A stretch of DNA of 64,000 bases, taken from Streptococcus hyointestinalis. GTDB taxonomy: Bacteria > Bacillota > Bacilli > Lactobacillales > Streptococcaceae. The notes below the pieces were generated by a model. That model was not told the origin of the DNA, did no database searches, and was given only the letters and a program-made list of their open reading frames with translations. Both the position numbers and the translations under genes were made by a program. The stretch spans positions 1,054,001 to 1,118,000 of the forward strand of contig NZ_JAAKGB010000001.1 of NCBI RefSeq assembly GCF_011039275.1, given 5' to 3'. Positions 32,893 to 42,224 of this stretch are shown one piece after another; position 1 is the stretch's first letter; the number at the start of each line of letters is the position of its first letter.

Positions 32893-34086
32893 ATGGCAAC
32901 AAATCCTGTTAAAAACTTAAAAATCGCTATGCGTGGCCCCATCGTCAGTATCATTGCTTATCTGACCTTGACCATCGCAAAACTCGTCGCTGGCTATACC
33001 ATGAATGCAGAGTCGCTGGTAGCGGACGGCTTTAACAACCTGTCGGATATTTTAGGCAATGTTGCTCTGCTTGTTGGACTCTATCTCGCCAGCCAGCCTG
33101 CTGATAATGACCATCGCTTTGGGCACTGGAAATTTGAAGATTTAGCCAGCCTTATCACATCCTTTATCATGTTTGTCGTAGGTTTTCAGCTACTCTTTCA
33201 AACCTTGCAAAAGATTATCCACCATACAGAGACTCAAGTGGATCCCCTTGGGGCTTGGGTCGGTGTCCTATCTGCCGTTGTCATGCTCGGCGTCTACGCC
33301 TACAATAGACACCTGTCTCACAAGGTCAAATCAAGTGCACTCGTCGCTGCCTCAAAGGATAATCTCTCAGACGCAGTGACCTCTCTAGGGACTTCTCTAG
33401 CTATCACAGCAGCGTCCTTACATCTGACAATCATTGACCGCTTGGCTGCCATTGTCATCACCTGCTTTATCTTAAAGACCGCCTACGATATTTTTATCGA
33501 AAGCGCCTTTAGTCTGTCGGATGGATTTGACGATAAGCAACTCAAAGCCTACGAAGAAGCCATCCTTGAAATTCCTAAAATTTCTGCTGTCAAGTCACAA
33601 CGTGGTCGAAACTACGGTAGCAATATCTATCTTGACATCGTCCTTGAGATGAATCCTGACCTTTCCGTTTACGAAAGTCATGCCATTACCGAACAAGTCG
33701 AAACCATGCTCAGCCAGCGCTTTGCCATTTACGATATTGACATCCATGTCGAGCCTGCTGCTATCCCCGAGGATGAGGTCTTTGGCAATGTGACACGCAA
33801 GCTCTTTCGCAATGAAAAAATCATCCTCTCCAAAATCCCAGGTTATGAAGAGTACATCGCAAAAGATTTTATCATGATCGATGAAAAAGGGGACTATTAC
33901 ACGAGAGATGAGTTTTTTGAAAGAGAGGTCTTTCATCCTTGCAACTTCACAGATTTCACCATCCAATCTATCAGCCAAAAAACAAAGCTCATCACTTACG
34001 CTCTAGACGGCGCCCATCACACCAGCCTTTGGCGGCGTCATGAAAAATGGTTCTTAATCTTTCACCAAATTACCCCTAAACAGTAA
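32893..34086 (+). CDS. cation diffusion facilitator family metal exporter
   Basis: 397 residues. Six membrane segments with the two CDF metal sites: ADGFNNLSDILGNVALL in segment 2 and ASKDNLSDAVTSLGTSLA in segment 5. The NxxxD/DxxxD patterns (rather than HxxxD) point to manganese, as in MntE. A cytosolic dimerisation domain follows. The tail is about 100 residues longer than the minimal CDF and ends in an extra domain of unknown role. It begins after a clear -10 TATAAT near 32863 and ribosome site TAGGAGG. Confidence 0.92.
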   Translation: MATNPVKNLKIAMRGPIVSIIAYLTLTIAKLVAGYTMNAESLVADGFNNLSDILGNVALLVGLYLASQPADNDHRFGHWKFEDLASLITSFIMFVVGFQLLFQTLQKIIHHTETQVDPLGAWVGVLSAVVMLGVYAYNRHLSHKVKSSALVAASKDNLSDAVTSLGTSLAITAASLHLTIIDRLAAIVITCFILKTAYDIFIESAFSLSDGFDDKQLKAYEEAILEIPKISAVKSQRGRNYGSNIYLDIVLEMNPDLSVYESHAITEQVETMLSQRFAIYDIDIHVEPAAIPEDEVFGNVTRKLFRNEKIILSKIPGYEEYIAKDFIMIDEKGDYYTRDEFFEREVFHPCNFTDFTIQSISQKTKLITYALDGAHHTSLWRRHEKWFLIFHQITPKQ

Positions 34087-34090
34087 TGAT

Positions 34091-34116
34091 AACCACCCGT
34101 TAAATGGGTGGTTATT
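34091..34116 (+). terminator. terminator of the CDF gene
   Basis: AACCACCC (34091-34098), 7-base loop, GGGTGGTT (34106-34113). Confidence 0.85.
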
Positions 34117-34144
34117 TGTTTTACTCTAAAAAATCACATCACAC

Positions 34145-34172
34145 AAAAAAGCGAGTGTACACTCGCTTTTTT
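34145..34172 (-). terminator. terminator of the amino-acid ABC operon
   Basis: A perfect 28-base palindrome with core GCGAGTGTACACTCGC between A and T runs, so it could serve both strands. It touches the end of the binding-protein gene. Confidence 0.85.
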
Positions 34173-35004
34173 AATTCTTAACTTCACTGGTTGCGACGTC
34201 TTCACCGAACCATTTATTAGAAATCTTTTGGAAATCACCTGATTGGTAAAGCTTACGTAGGGCTGCATTGACTTTCTTGATTAAAGTCTTGTCTGCCTTA
34301 CGTGCACCTGCTGCAAAGTCCTCACTCTCAAATGACCCTGTGATGATATTGTAATTGTCCAACTCACCTTCTTGTTTGAGGTAGTAATTGGCATAAACAC
34401 GGTCAATCAAGAGCCCATCAATACGGTCGTTTTTTAGGTCAATAAGTGCTTGAGTAAAGGTCTCGTACTGTGTGGCATCATTGCCTTTGACAAGATTTTT
34501 AAGCACTTTAGGCTGGTCATTAAAGGCTGCATAACCAGATGAGCCTGCTTGCGCACCAAGTGTTTTGCCCTTCATGCCTTCAAAACTTGTAGTGCCTGAC
34601 GATTTTTTAGTGACCAGTACTTGGTCGTTTTTCATGTAAGGAATGGTAAAGCTCACTTTTTTAAGGCGCTCATCTGTGACAGAGTAACCATTCCAAATCA
34701 TGTCAATTTTCCCATTGGTCAGCTCTGTTTCCTTAAGATCCCAGTTGATGGGTTGCCATTTAACAGTGATACCATATTGTTTGAAAACAGCATTGGCTAG
34801 GTCAATGTCAAAACCAACATTTTTCCCTTTTTCGTTCTCATATCCCATAGGAACAAAAGTATTGTCAAAACCAATGGTAATCGTTTTTTTTGATTGGTAA
34901 GTGTCCCAGTTATCTTTTTTGGTGTTACTACTTGATGAACAAGCTGTTAGCGACACCAAACCAAGGGCGACTACTGCACCCACTATCCATTTTTTTAGCG
35001 TCAT
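34171..35004 (-). CDS. polar amino-acid ABC transporter substrate-binding lipoprotein
   Basis: 277 residues from ATG 35004, 6 bases after GGAGG. Lipobox LTACSSSS. Periplasmic-binding-protein type 2 fold with TITIGFDNTFVPMGYENEKGKNVGFDIDLANAV near the start and GAQAGSSGYAAF midway. It delivers a polar amino acid, possibly a basic one or cystine. Third gene of a permease-ATPase-binding protein operon, 17 bases after the ATPase gene. Confidence 0.93.
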   Translation of the reverse strand: MTLKKWIVGAVVALGLVSLTACSSSSNTKKDNWDTYQSKKTITIGFDNTFVPMGYENEKGKNVGFDIDLANAVFKQYGITVKWQPINWDLKETELTNGKIDMIWNGYSVTDERLKKVSFTIPYMKNDQVLVTKKSSGTTSFEGMKGKTLGAQAGSSGYAAFNDQPKVLKNLVKGNDATQYETFTQALIDLKNDRIDGLLIDRVYANYYLKQEGELDNYNIITGSFESEDFAAGARKADKTLIKKVNAALRKLYQSGDFQKISNKWFGEDVATSEVKN

Positions 35005-35021
35005 CACAAACCTCCACTTCC

Positions 35022-35651
35022 CTATTTAGGGTTAATTTTTATCATAACATCAGAAATATTCTCAGCAAATTGCAAGTCGTGGGTCACAACAATCTGCGTC
35101 ATTCCAGCCTCACGGTTTTGCAAAATCAAATGCTCTACTTCCTGACGCAACTCAGGGTCGAGGGCACTGGTTGGCTCATCGTAGCCGATAATCTGCGGGT
35201 CAATCATCATAGCACGAGCAAGCGCAACACGCTGCTTTTGCCCACCAGACAGTGAATAAGGATAGGCAGTGGCATGCTCACCAAGCCCTAAGCGTTCAAG
35301 CAGTCCGGTCGCTTTTTGAATGGCGTCTTCTTTACGCATACCAGCAGTTTTCACTGGAGATAGAATGAGATTGTCCATGACAGAGAGATGTGGAAAGAGC
35401 TGAAAATCTTGGAAAACAAAACCAAGCAAGTTTAATTTTTCCAATTCTCCAACAGGAATGGTCTGACCGTTATAGATCACCTCGCCAGAATCTACTGTCT
35501 CTAGACCTGCCAACATGCGCAGTAAGGTCGTTTTACCACCACCTGATGGACCAACCAATGATAAAATCTTTCCATCCTCAACTTGTAGGCTAAAGTCTGT
35601 AAAAATCACTTTTTGTCCAAAACGCTTGGAGATATTTTTTAATTCTAACAT
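35022..35651 (-). CDS. polar amino-acid ABC transporter ATP-binding protein
   Basis: 209 residues, short GlnQ-type ATPase. Walker A GPSGGGKTT (about 34-42), Q-loop FVFQDFQLFPHLS, signature LSGGQKQR, Walker B IIGYDEPTSALDP, then THD. The C-terminus is shorter than the usual 240 residues, but the active-site motifs are complete. Starts 9 bases after the permease gene. Confidence 0.94.
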   Translation of the reverse strand: MLELKNISKRFGQKVIFTDFSLQVEDGKILSLVGPSGGGKTTLLRMLAGLETVDSGEVIYNGQTIPVGELEKLNLLGFVFQDFQLFPHLSVMDNLILSPVKTAGMRKEDAIQKATGLLERLGLGEHATAYPYSLSGGQKQRVALARAMMIDPQIIGYDEPTSALDPELRQEVEHLILQNREAGMTQIVVTHDLQFAENISDVMIKINPK

Positions 35652-35660
35652 TTAGCCTCC

Positions 35661-36302
35661 TTATTTGTAATAATCATATTTCTTTTCGACTTGTTTTGAG
35701 ATAAGGGTAACAATCCCAATCATAATCAAATAGATGGCTCCTGCGATAAACATAGGCGCAAGGCTGGCGTCACGGTTAGCCGCTGTTCGACTTGCCAAAA
35801 GAAGGTCACCAACCCCAATCACGTAAACAAGTGAGGTGTCTTTCACCAAGGTGATGACTTCGTTGAATACGCTAGGCAATACAATCTTAATCACTTGCGG
35901 TAAGATGATGTAGCGAACGGTTTGTACAGGCGTAAACTTTAGCACCTTAGCTGCTTCGTATTGTCCTCTAGGGATAGAAGCAATCCCTCCACGGAAAATT
36001 TCTGCAAAATAAGCCGCATAATTGAGCGTAAAGGCAATAATGGCTGCTGGCATACGGTCAATGCTAATCCCTACACTTGGCAACACATAGTAAATAAAAA
36101 TCAACTGCAAAAGCAGCGGCGTTCCCCGCATAATCCAAATATAGACCGTCAGCAAATAGCGCAATAATCGAAACGGAATTTGCATCAAAAAGGCAAGTAT
36201 CGCACCTAGAGGGATAGACAATATAAGTACGATGAAAAAAACTTGCAGAGAGACACTAGCACCATCTAAAAGACTAGGTAAAACCTGTGAAATATAAGAC
36301 AT
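35661..36302 (-). CDS. polar amino-acid ABC transporter permease
   Basis: 213 residues, five predicted membrane segments, HisM/GlnP family. The EAA loop is GQYEAAKVLKFTPVQTVRYIILPQ (about residues 123-146). First gene of the operon; the other two follow closely, so the three form one importer. Promoter region lies in 36303-36400. Confidence 0.94.
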   Translation of the reverse strand: MSYISQVLPSLLDGASVSLQVFFIVLILSIPLGAILAFLMQIPFRLLRYLLTVYIWIMRGTPLLLQLIFIYYVLPSVGISIDRMPAAIIAFTLNYAAYFAEIFRGGIASIPRGQYEAAKVLKFTPVQTVRYIILPQVIKIVLPSVFNEVITLVKDTSLVYVIGVGDLLLASRTAANRDASLAPMFIAGAIYLIMIGIVTLISKQVEKKYDYYK

Positions 36303-36403
36303 AACCCTTCCTTTAAATTACAATAATTGTATCTATTGTACCAAAAATTTAGGTATTTGTGTATGTTTATTTTAAAAAATCTTAAGACTATTTGATAAGA
36401 CAA

Positions 36404-36433
36404 TAAAAAAACTGGTCCAAGACCAGCTTTTTT
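36404..36433 (-). terminator. terminator of the PhnA-like gene
   Basis: CTGGTC (36412-36417), loop CAA, GACCAG (36421-36426), A and T runs on both sides. Confidence 0.87.
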
Positions 36434-36767
36434 ATGATAATTTTTTGACGAATTCTGATTTGAGTTTCATCGCCCCAAATCCGTCCACTTTACAGTCGAT
36501 GTTGTGGTCACCCTCAACCAAACGAATGTTTTTTACACGAGTGCCTTGCTTGATGTCTTTTGGTGCACCCTTGACTTTCAAATCTTTGATGACCGTCACA
36601 GTATCCCCATCTGCTAGGCGTGTACCGTTGCTATCTAAAACAACAAGTCCTTCTTCTTCGACTACTTCTTCTGGATTCCACTCATAGGCACACTCTGGGC
36701 AAACCAAAAGGACGCCATCTTCGTAGACATATTCAGAGTTGCATTTTGGACAATTCGGTAAAGACAT
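36432..36767 (-). CDS. PhnA/YjdM family zinc-ribbon protein
   Basis: 111 residues. N-terminal zinc ribbon with CPKC (about 6-9) and CPEC (about 24-27), then a small KOW/SH3-like beta domain ([32 protein letters not shown]). Despite the name, the family is not required for phosphonate use; its role is unclear. Single gene between the ABC operon and glmS, each with its own terminator. Confidence 0.92.
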   Translation of the reverse strand: MSLPNCPKCNSEYVYEDGVLLVCPECAYEWNPEEVVEEEGLVVLDSNGTRLADGDTVTVIKDLKVKGAPKDIKQGTRVKNIRLVEGDHNIDCKVDGFGAMKLKSEFVKKLS

Positions 36768-36860
36768 AGTTTCTCCTTATGTATTAAATAGTGTCAATTT
36801 TTGAGAGTATACAATCTATTGTACCTAAAGTTGGCGCTATTTGCAATAGGTGTGAGCCTT

Positions 36861-38675
36861 TTATTCAACTGTTACAGCTTTAGCGAGGTTACGTGGTTTA
36901 TCAACATCAAGCCCACGCTGCAAGGACGCATAGTAAGCAATCAATTGCGTTGGAATAACCATTGAAATAGCACTCAAGAACGGATGTACCTTGTTGACGA
37001 TGATATCATCACCCTCACGTTCCAAACCTTCTTCAACAATAGTCAAAGCGTTAGCTCCACGAGCGACAACTTCTTGGATATTACCACGTGTATGCGCTGC
37101 TACAGCTTCATTAGACGATAATAAAGCAATGCCGGGTGTTCCGTCCTCAATCAATGAAATGGTACCGTGCTTAAGCTCACCTGCCGCAAAGCCTTCGCAT
37201 TGGATGTAAGAAATTTCTTTTAATTTCAATGCAGCTTCCATGGTCACATAGTAATCTGAACCACGTCCAATGTAGAAAGCGTTGCGTGTTGTCGCCAACA
37301 GTTTTTCAACCTTGTCAGCGATAAGGTCCTTCTCCGATAGCGTCGCTTCGATAGCTTGTGCAACGATAGAAAGCTCATGTACCAAGTCAAAGGACTTAGC
37401 AACTGGGCTGTTATTGGCTTCACCCACTGCTTTTGCTAAAAAGGCAAGTGTAGCTACTTGAGCTGTGTAGGCTTTTGTAGAAGCAACGGCAATTTCAGGA
37501 CCAGCGTGAAGTAACATGGTGTGCGTTGCTTCACGAGAAAGGGTAGAGCCTGGGACGTTTGTAACGGTCAAGCTAGGAATTCCCATTTGGTTTGCCTTAA
37601 CCAAAACTTGACGGCTATCAGCTGTCTCACCCGACTGGCTGATAAAGATAAAGAGCGGTTTCTTACTCAAAATCGGTGTGTAGTATCCCCATTCAGAGGC
37701 GATACCCAGCTCAACTGGCGTATCTGTAAGAGCTTCTAAGAAATTCTTTGCCGCAAAACCAGCGTGATAAGATGTCCCGGCTGCGATGATATAGAGACGA
37801 TCAGCCTCTTGCACTGCCTTGATAATCGCATCATCTACAGTAACATTGCCATTTTCATCAGCATAAGTTGAGATGAGTTTACGCATAACAGTTGGTTGCT
37901 CATCGATTTCTTTTAGCATGTAAAATGGATAGGTACCTTTACCAATATCAGACAAGTCAAGCTCAGCTTGGTAACTGTCACGTTCAATGACGTTGCCATC
38001 ATAATCTTGAACAGTTACTGTATCCTTGGTAACAACAACAAGCTCTTTGTCATGGATTTCCATGAATTCACTTGTTTCACGAATCATCGCCATAGCATCA
38101 GAGCAGACCATGTTGTAGCCATCACCTAGTCCGATAAGAAGTGGTGATTTGTTTTTAGCGACGTAGATAACCTCGCTGTCAGTAGCATCCATAAGTGCAA
38201 AGGCGTAAGAACCTTCGATAATGTGCAAAGCTTTTTTGAAGGCTTCCAAAACAGATAGATCATCTTCTTCGACAAATTTACCGATAAGGTGAACCGCAAT
38301 TTCAGTATCTGTTTGCCCTTTCAAGTCATGACCAACCAAATAAGTCTCTTTGATGTAGAGATAGTTTTCAATCACACCGTTGTGCACCAAAACAAAGCGT
38401 CCTGTCTTTGAGGTATGCGGATGTGCATTGTCCTCACTTGGTTTACCATGAGTTGCCCAGCGTGTATGCCCGATTCCAGCCGTTCCTGATACTTTTCCGA
38501 CCACTTTTGCTTCCAACTCAGCGATACATCCGACAGACTTCACAAGCTGCGCCTTGTCCTTATCCGCAACAAAAATACCAGCTGAGTCATAACCACGGTA
38601 TTCTAATTTTTCAAGTCCTTGAAGTAAAATATCTGTTGCGTTGGAATTTCCAACAACACCAACAATACCACACAT
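36861..38675 (-). CDS. glmS: glutamine-fructose-6-phosphate aminotransferase
   Basis: 604 residues from the ATG at 38675, chosen because the catalytic N-terminal cysteine must follow it (MCGIVGVVGN). An in-frame ATG at 38702 would add nine residues and block that cysteine. It makes glucosamine-6-phosphate for cell wall synthesis. The glutaminase domain (1-230) has the loops GYDSAGIF and HTRWATHGKP; two SIS domains follow (AAGTSYHAGFAAK, FISQSGETADSRQ). No glmS ribozyme is seen upstream. Control seems to be by NagR-like sites and a leader hairpin. Confidence 0.97.
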   Translation of the reverse strand: MCGIVGVVGNSNATDILLQGLEKLEYRGYDSAGIFVADKDKAQLVKSVGCIAELEAKVVGKVSGTAGIGHTRWATHGKPSEDNAHPHTSKTGRFVLVHNGVIENYLYIKETYLVGHDLKGQTDTEIAVHLIGKFVEEDDLSVLEAFKKALHIIEGSYAFALMDATDSEVIYVAKNKSPLLIGLGDGYNMVCSDAMAMIRETSEFMEIHDKELVVVTKDTVTVQDYDGNVIERDSYQAELDLSDIGKGTYPFYMLKEIDEQPTVMRKLISTYADENGNVTVDDAIIKAVQEADRLYIIAAGTSYHAGFAAKNFLEALTDTPVELGIASEWGYYTPILSKKPLFIFISQSGETADSRQVLVKANQMGIPSLTVTNVPGSTLSREATHTMLLHAGPEIAVASTKAYTAQVATLAFLAKAVGEANNSPVAKSFDLVHELSIVAQAIEATLSEKDLIADKVEKLLATTRNAFYIGRGSDYYVTMEAALKLKEISYIQCEGFAAGELKHGTISLIEDGTPGIALLSSNEAVAAHTRGNIQEVVARGANALTIVEEGLEREGDDIIVNKVHPFLSAISMVIPTQLIAYYASLQRGLDVDKPRNLAKAVTVE

Positions 38676-38685
38676 AATTCTCATT

Positions 38686-38710
38686 GATGAGGAGTTCCTC
38701 ATCTCTCCTT
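38686..38710 (-). promoter_or_regulatory. hairpin between ribosome site and glmS start
   Basis: AAGGAGAG lies at 38703-38710, too far (28 bases) from ATG 38675. Between them is the palindrome GATGAGGAACTCCTCATC (38686-38703), which could fold and bring the ribosome site to about 10 bases from the ATG. Confidence 0.45.
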
Positions 38711-38721
38711 CTTATTATTTT

Positions 38722-38821
38722 GAAATTGGTATAGTTCAATTTCAACGTCTTATTTGACGGTAAAATAAGTATATAACGTTTTTCTATCCTTGTCAACTTA
38801 AAAATTGGTATAGTCTCATTT
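38722..38821 (-). promoter_or_regulatory. glmS promoter flanked by two NagR-like sites
   Basis: - strand -35 TTGACA and -10 TATACT with a 17-base spacer lie between two copies of AATTGGTATAGT (38722-38743 and 38802-38821). The copy nearer the gene has perfect GAAATTG/CAATTTC arms. GntR-type NagR binds such GGTATA sites before amino-sugar genes in streptococci. Two sites around one promoter suit repression by looping or by steric block. Confidence 0.65.
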
Positions 38822-38831
38822 GGACAAAAAA

Positions 38832-38854
38832 AGAGATTAGAAAATCTAATCTCT
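38832..38854 (-). terminator. terminator after the signal peptidase homologue
   Basis: AGAGATTAGA (38832-38841), loop, TCTAATCTCT (38845-38854), followed on the - strand by a T run. Confidence 0.87.
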
Positions 38855-39410
38855 ACTCTGTTTTAACAAAACCAAACTCGCTAAATGGATAGAGTTTGAA
38901 GCTAATCACACCTCTAATTTGGCTCTTTGAAATCAAGCCAAATCGACGACTGTCATTAGTGTTTTGACGGTTATCATTTAGCACGAGATATTTTCCTTTT
39001 GGAATGGTCTCATACTTGCTATCTGTCAAGCTGCTGACAGATAAATCCGATGTAAACGCTACCTGACTATCATTAGTCGATTGGAACTTGGCTTTTATAC
39101 GCTCGATATAAGGCTCTTCTTGGTGAAGGTTATTGACATAGAGGATATCGTCCATGACTGTAACTTGCTCCCCAGGCGTTCCAATCACACGACTAATATA
39201 GTAAATACCCTTTTCCTCATAAACAACAAAATCCTTATACTGTGGCTCTTTATTTTTGTTGACCAGTACAATATCACCAGAAGATAGATAGGTATTTGCT
39301 GCATCATCGTGTACTTTAAAGGTTGAAAAGACGAAACGATGTAGCAAAAATATCGCTAAAATAGCTATGATGACTAGTATAATATTACGAATAAAATCTC
39401 TTTTAACCAT
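38853..39410 (-). CDS. signal peptidase I homologue lacking catalytic residues
   Basis: 185 residues. One N-terminal membrane helix (about 9-26), then the SPase I fold: FVFSTFKV, SSGDIVLVNKN, RVIGTPGE and the late box NDNRQNTNDSRRFG. Where active enzymes have the Ser-Met-x-Pro nucleophile box there is DDAANTYL, with Ala37 at the serine position. The general-base lysine before RVIG is Ser73. Both catalytic residues are therefore missing. Known SipA-type proteins of streptococcal pilus loci are similarly inactive yet needed for assembly. It lies beside pyk as a single gene. I infer a non-proteolytic or altered function. Confidence 0.85.
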   Translation of the reverse strand: MVKRDFIRNIILVIIAILAIFLLHRFVFSTFKVHDDAANTYLSSGDIVLVNKNKEPQYKDFVVYEEKGIYYISRVIGTPGEQVTVMDDILYVNNLHQEEPYIERIKAKFQSTNDSQVAFTSDLSVSSLTDSKYETIPKGKYLVLNDNRQNTNDSRRFGLISKSQIRGVISFKLYPFSEFGFVKTE

Positions 39411-39530
39411 GACACTCCCTACTTTTTATCTATTATACCATGAAATAAAAAATAAAAAAAGAGAAGTCAAGTTAAAAACACAATTCAATTTTCAAGTATA
39501 TTTTCACTTTTTATAAGCTATTTTTACAAA

Positions 39531-39560
39531 AATAAAAGACTAGAAAACTCTAGCCTTTCA
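39531..39560 (-). terminator. terminator of pyk
   Basis: GGCTAGAG / CTCTAGCC-like stem (core CTAGA...TCTAG, 39542-39555), with T-rich sequence on the - strand. Confidence 0.65.
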
Positions 39561-39566
39561 TTGTTA

Positions 39567-41069
39567 TTATTTAACAGTGCGGATACGCATTGTGTTAGTA
39601 CCACCTGAACCAACTGGAACACCAGCAACGATAACGATGTTATCGCCGGATTGTACCAATCCAGATTGAAGAGCAACACGTTCAGCAACTTCGAACATAT
39701 CGTCAGTTGAAGCTGGTTTGTCAGTCACAACTGGAATAACACCCCAGTTAAGCATCAATGAACGTTGTGTCAATTCATCAAATGTAACAGCCAAGATATC
39801 TGTATCTGGACGGTATTTAGAAATCAAGCGAGCTGTGTTACCTGATTCTGTAAGTGCAACAACCAATTTGATGTCCATTGAGTTAGTAGCATCTTTTACA
39901 GCTGAAGCCACAACTTCAGTCTTAGTTGTACGGCTGAATTTAGTTGAGTCAAGACGACCGTATTCGTTAAGAAGTGTTTGAGCGTTCTTATCGATAGTTG
40001 CCATTGTAGTTACTGACTCAAGTGGGTATTTACCGTTTGCAGACTCACCTGAAAGCATTGTAGCGTCAGTACCGTCGATAACAGCGTTGAAGACGTCAGA
40101 TACTTCTGAACGAGTTGCACGTGGTTTGTCAGTCATTGTTTCAAGCATGTTTGTTGCTGTGATAACAACTTTACCAGCAGCGTTTACTTTGTCAATGATG
40201 ATTTTTTGGTAAACTGGAACCATTTCAAATGGTACTTCGATACCCATGTCACCACGAGCGATCATGATACCATCAGCTGCTTCGATGATTTCATCAAGGT
40301 TATCAATACCTTGTTGGTTTTCGATTTTAGCAAAGAGTTTAACGTGACCATTTCCAGTTTCTTCACAGATAGCACGTACTTCGTTAACGTCTTTTGCAGT
40401 ACGAACGAATGAAATCGCGATGAAGTTGATACCTTGCTCCAAACCAAAGCGGATATCTGCGTTATCACGGTCAGCAAGTGCTGGGAATGGGATTTTAGTG
40501 TTAGGGATGTTAACACCTTTTTGTTTAGCGATGATACCGTCGTTTTGTACTTCTACTTCAAATTCACGAGTAGCAGCGTCTTTTGCAAGAACTGTAAGAC
40601 CAAGTTTACCATCGTCGATAAGGATAGTTTGACCTTCTGCTACATCATCAAAGATATCAAGACCACCAGCAACGTTCAATGCAATAAGGTCTTTAGTTGA
40701 TTTGATACCTTGTTTTGTCGCAACACGAAGTTTGTCACCTGTTTTGTAAGAGTATTCTTTAGCGTCGCCTTCGAACAACTCTGTACGCATTTCAGGACCT
40801 TTAGTGTCAAGCAAGTAACCAACACGTTGTCCAGCGATTTCTTCGGCACGACGTACAGTAGCCATACGTTCACCTTGCTCAGCGTGGTCACCATGTGAGA
40901 AGTTGAAACGGAAAGTGTTTGCTCCAGCTTCGATCAATTTAGCAATGTTTTGTGCTGAAGCTTCAACATCAAGTTTTTCACCCCAGTAACCATCTTCACC
41001 AAATTTTTTACCGCCGCGAAGTTCTACCGCAGGACCAAGTGTTGCAACAATTTTTACACGTTTATTCAT
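39567..41069 (-). CDS. pyk: pyruvate kinase
   Basis: 500 residues. It converts PEP and ADP to pyruvate and ATP. Signatures: NTFRFNFSHGDH near the start, LFAKIENQQGI with the catalytic lysine (about 237) and MIARGDMGIEVP. The C-terminal domain binds the sugar-phosphate activator. Second gene after pfkA (60-base gap) in the common streptococcal pfkA-pyk operon. Confidence 0.98.
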   Translation of the reverse strand: MNKRVKIVATLGPAVELRGGKKFGEDGYWGEKLDVEASAQNIAKLIEAGANTFRFNFSHGDHAEQGERMATVRRAEEIAGQRVGYLLDTKGPEMRTELFEGDAKEYSYKTGDKLRVATKQGIKSTKDLIALNVAGGLDIFDDVAEGQTILIDDGKLGLTVLAKDAATREFEVEVQNDGIIAKQKGVNIPNTKIPFPALADRDNADIRFGLEQGINFIAISFVRTAKDVNEVRAICEETGNGHVKLFAKIENQQGIDNLDEIIEAADGIMIARGDMGIEVPFEMVPVYQKIIIDKVNAAGKVVITATNMLETMTDKPRATRSEVSDVFNAVIDGTDATMLSGESANGKYPLESVTTMATIDKNAQTLLNEYGRLDSTKFSRTTKTEVVASAVKDATNSMDIKLVVALTESGNTARLISKYRPDTDILAVTFDELTQRSLMLNWGVIPVVTDKPASTDDMFEVAERVALQSGLVQSGDNIVIVAGVPVGSGGTNTMRIRTVK

Positions 41070-41129
41070 GATAAATATGAACTCCCTCTATTTGTGTTAT
41101 TTTAATAACGTATTAAGAATAGTGATGAT

Positions 41130-42224
<1,095 letters not shown>

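Noticed and set aside
38676..38852. glmS ribozyme
   Set aside because: The leader is too short and lacks the conserved ribozyme core; NagR-like sites and a small hairpin are present instead.
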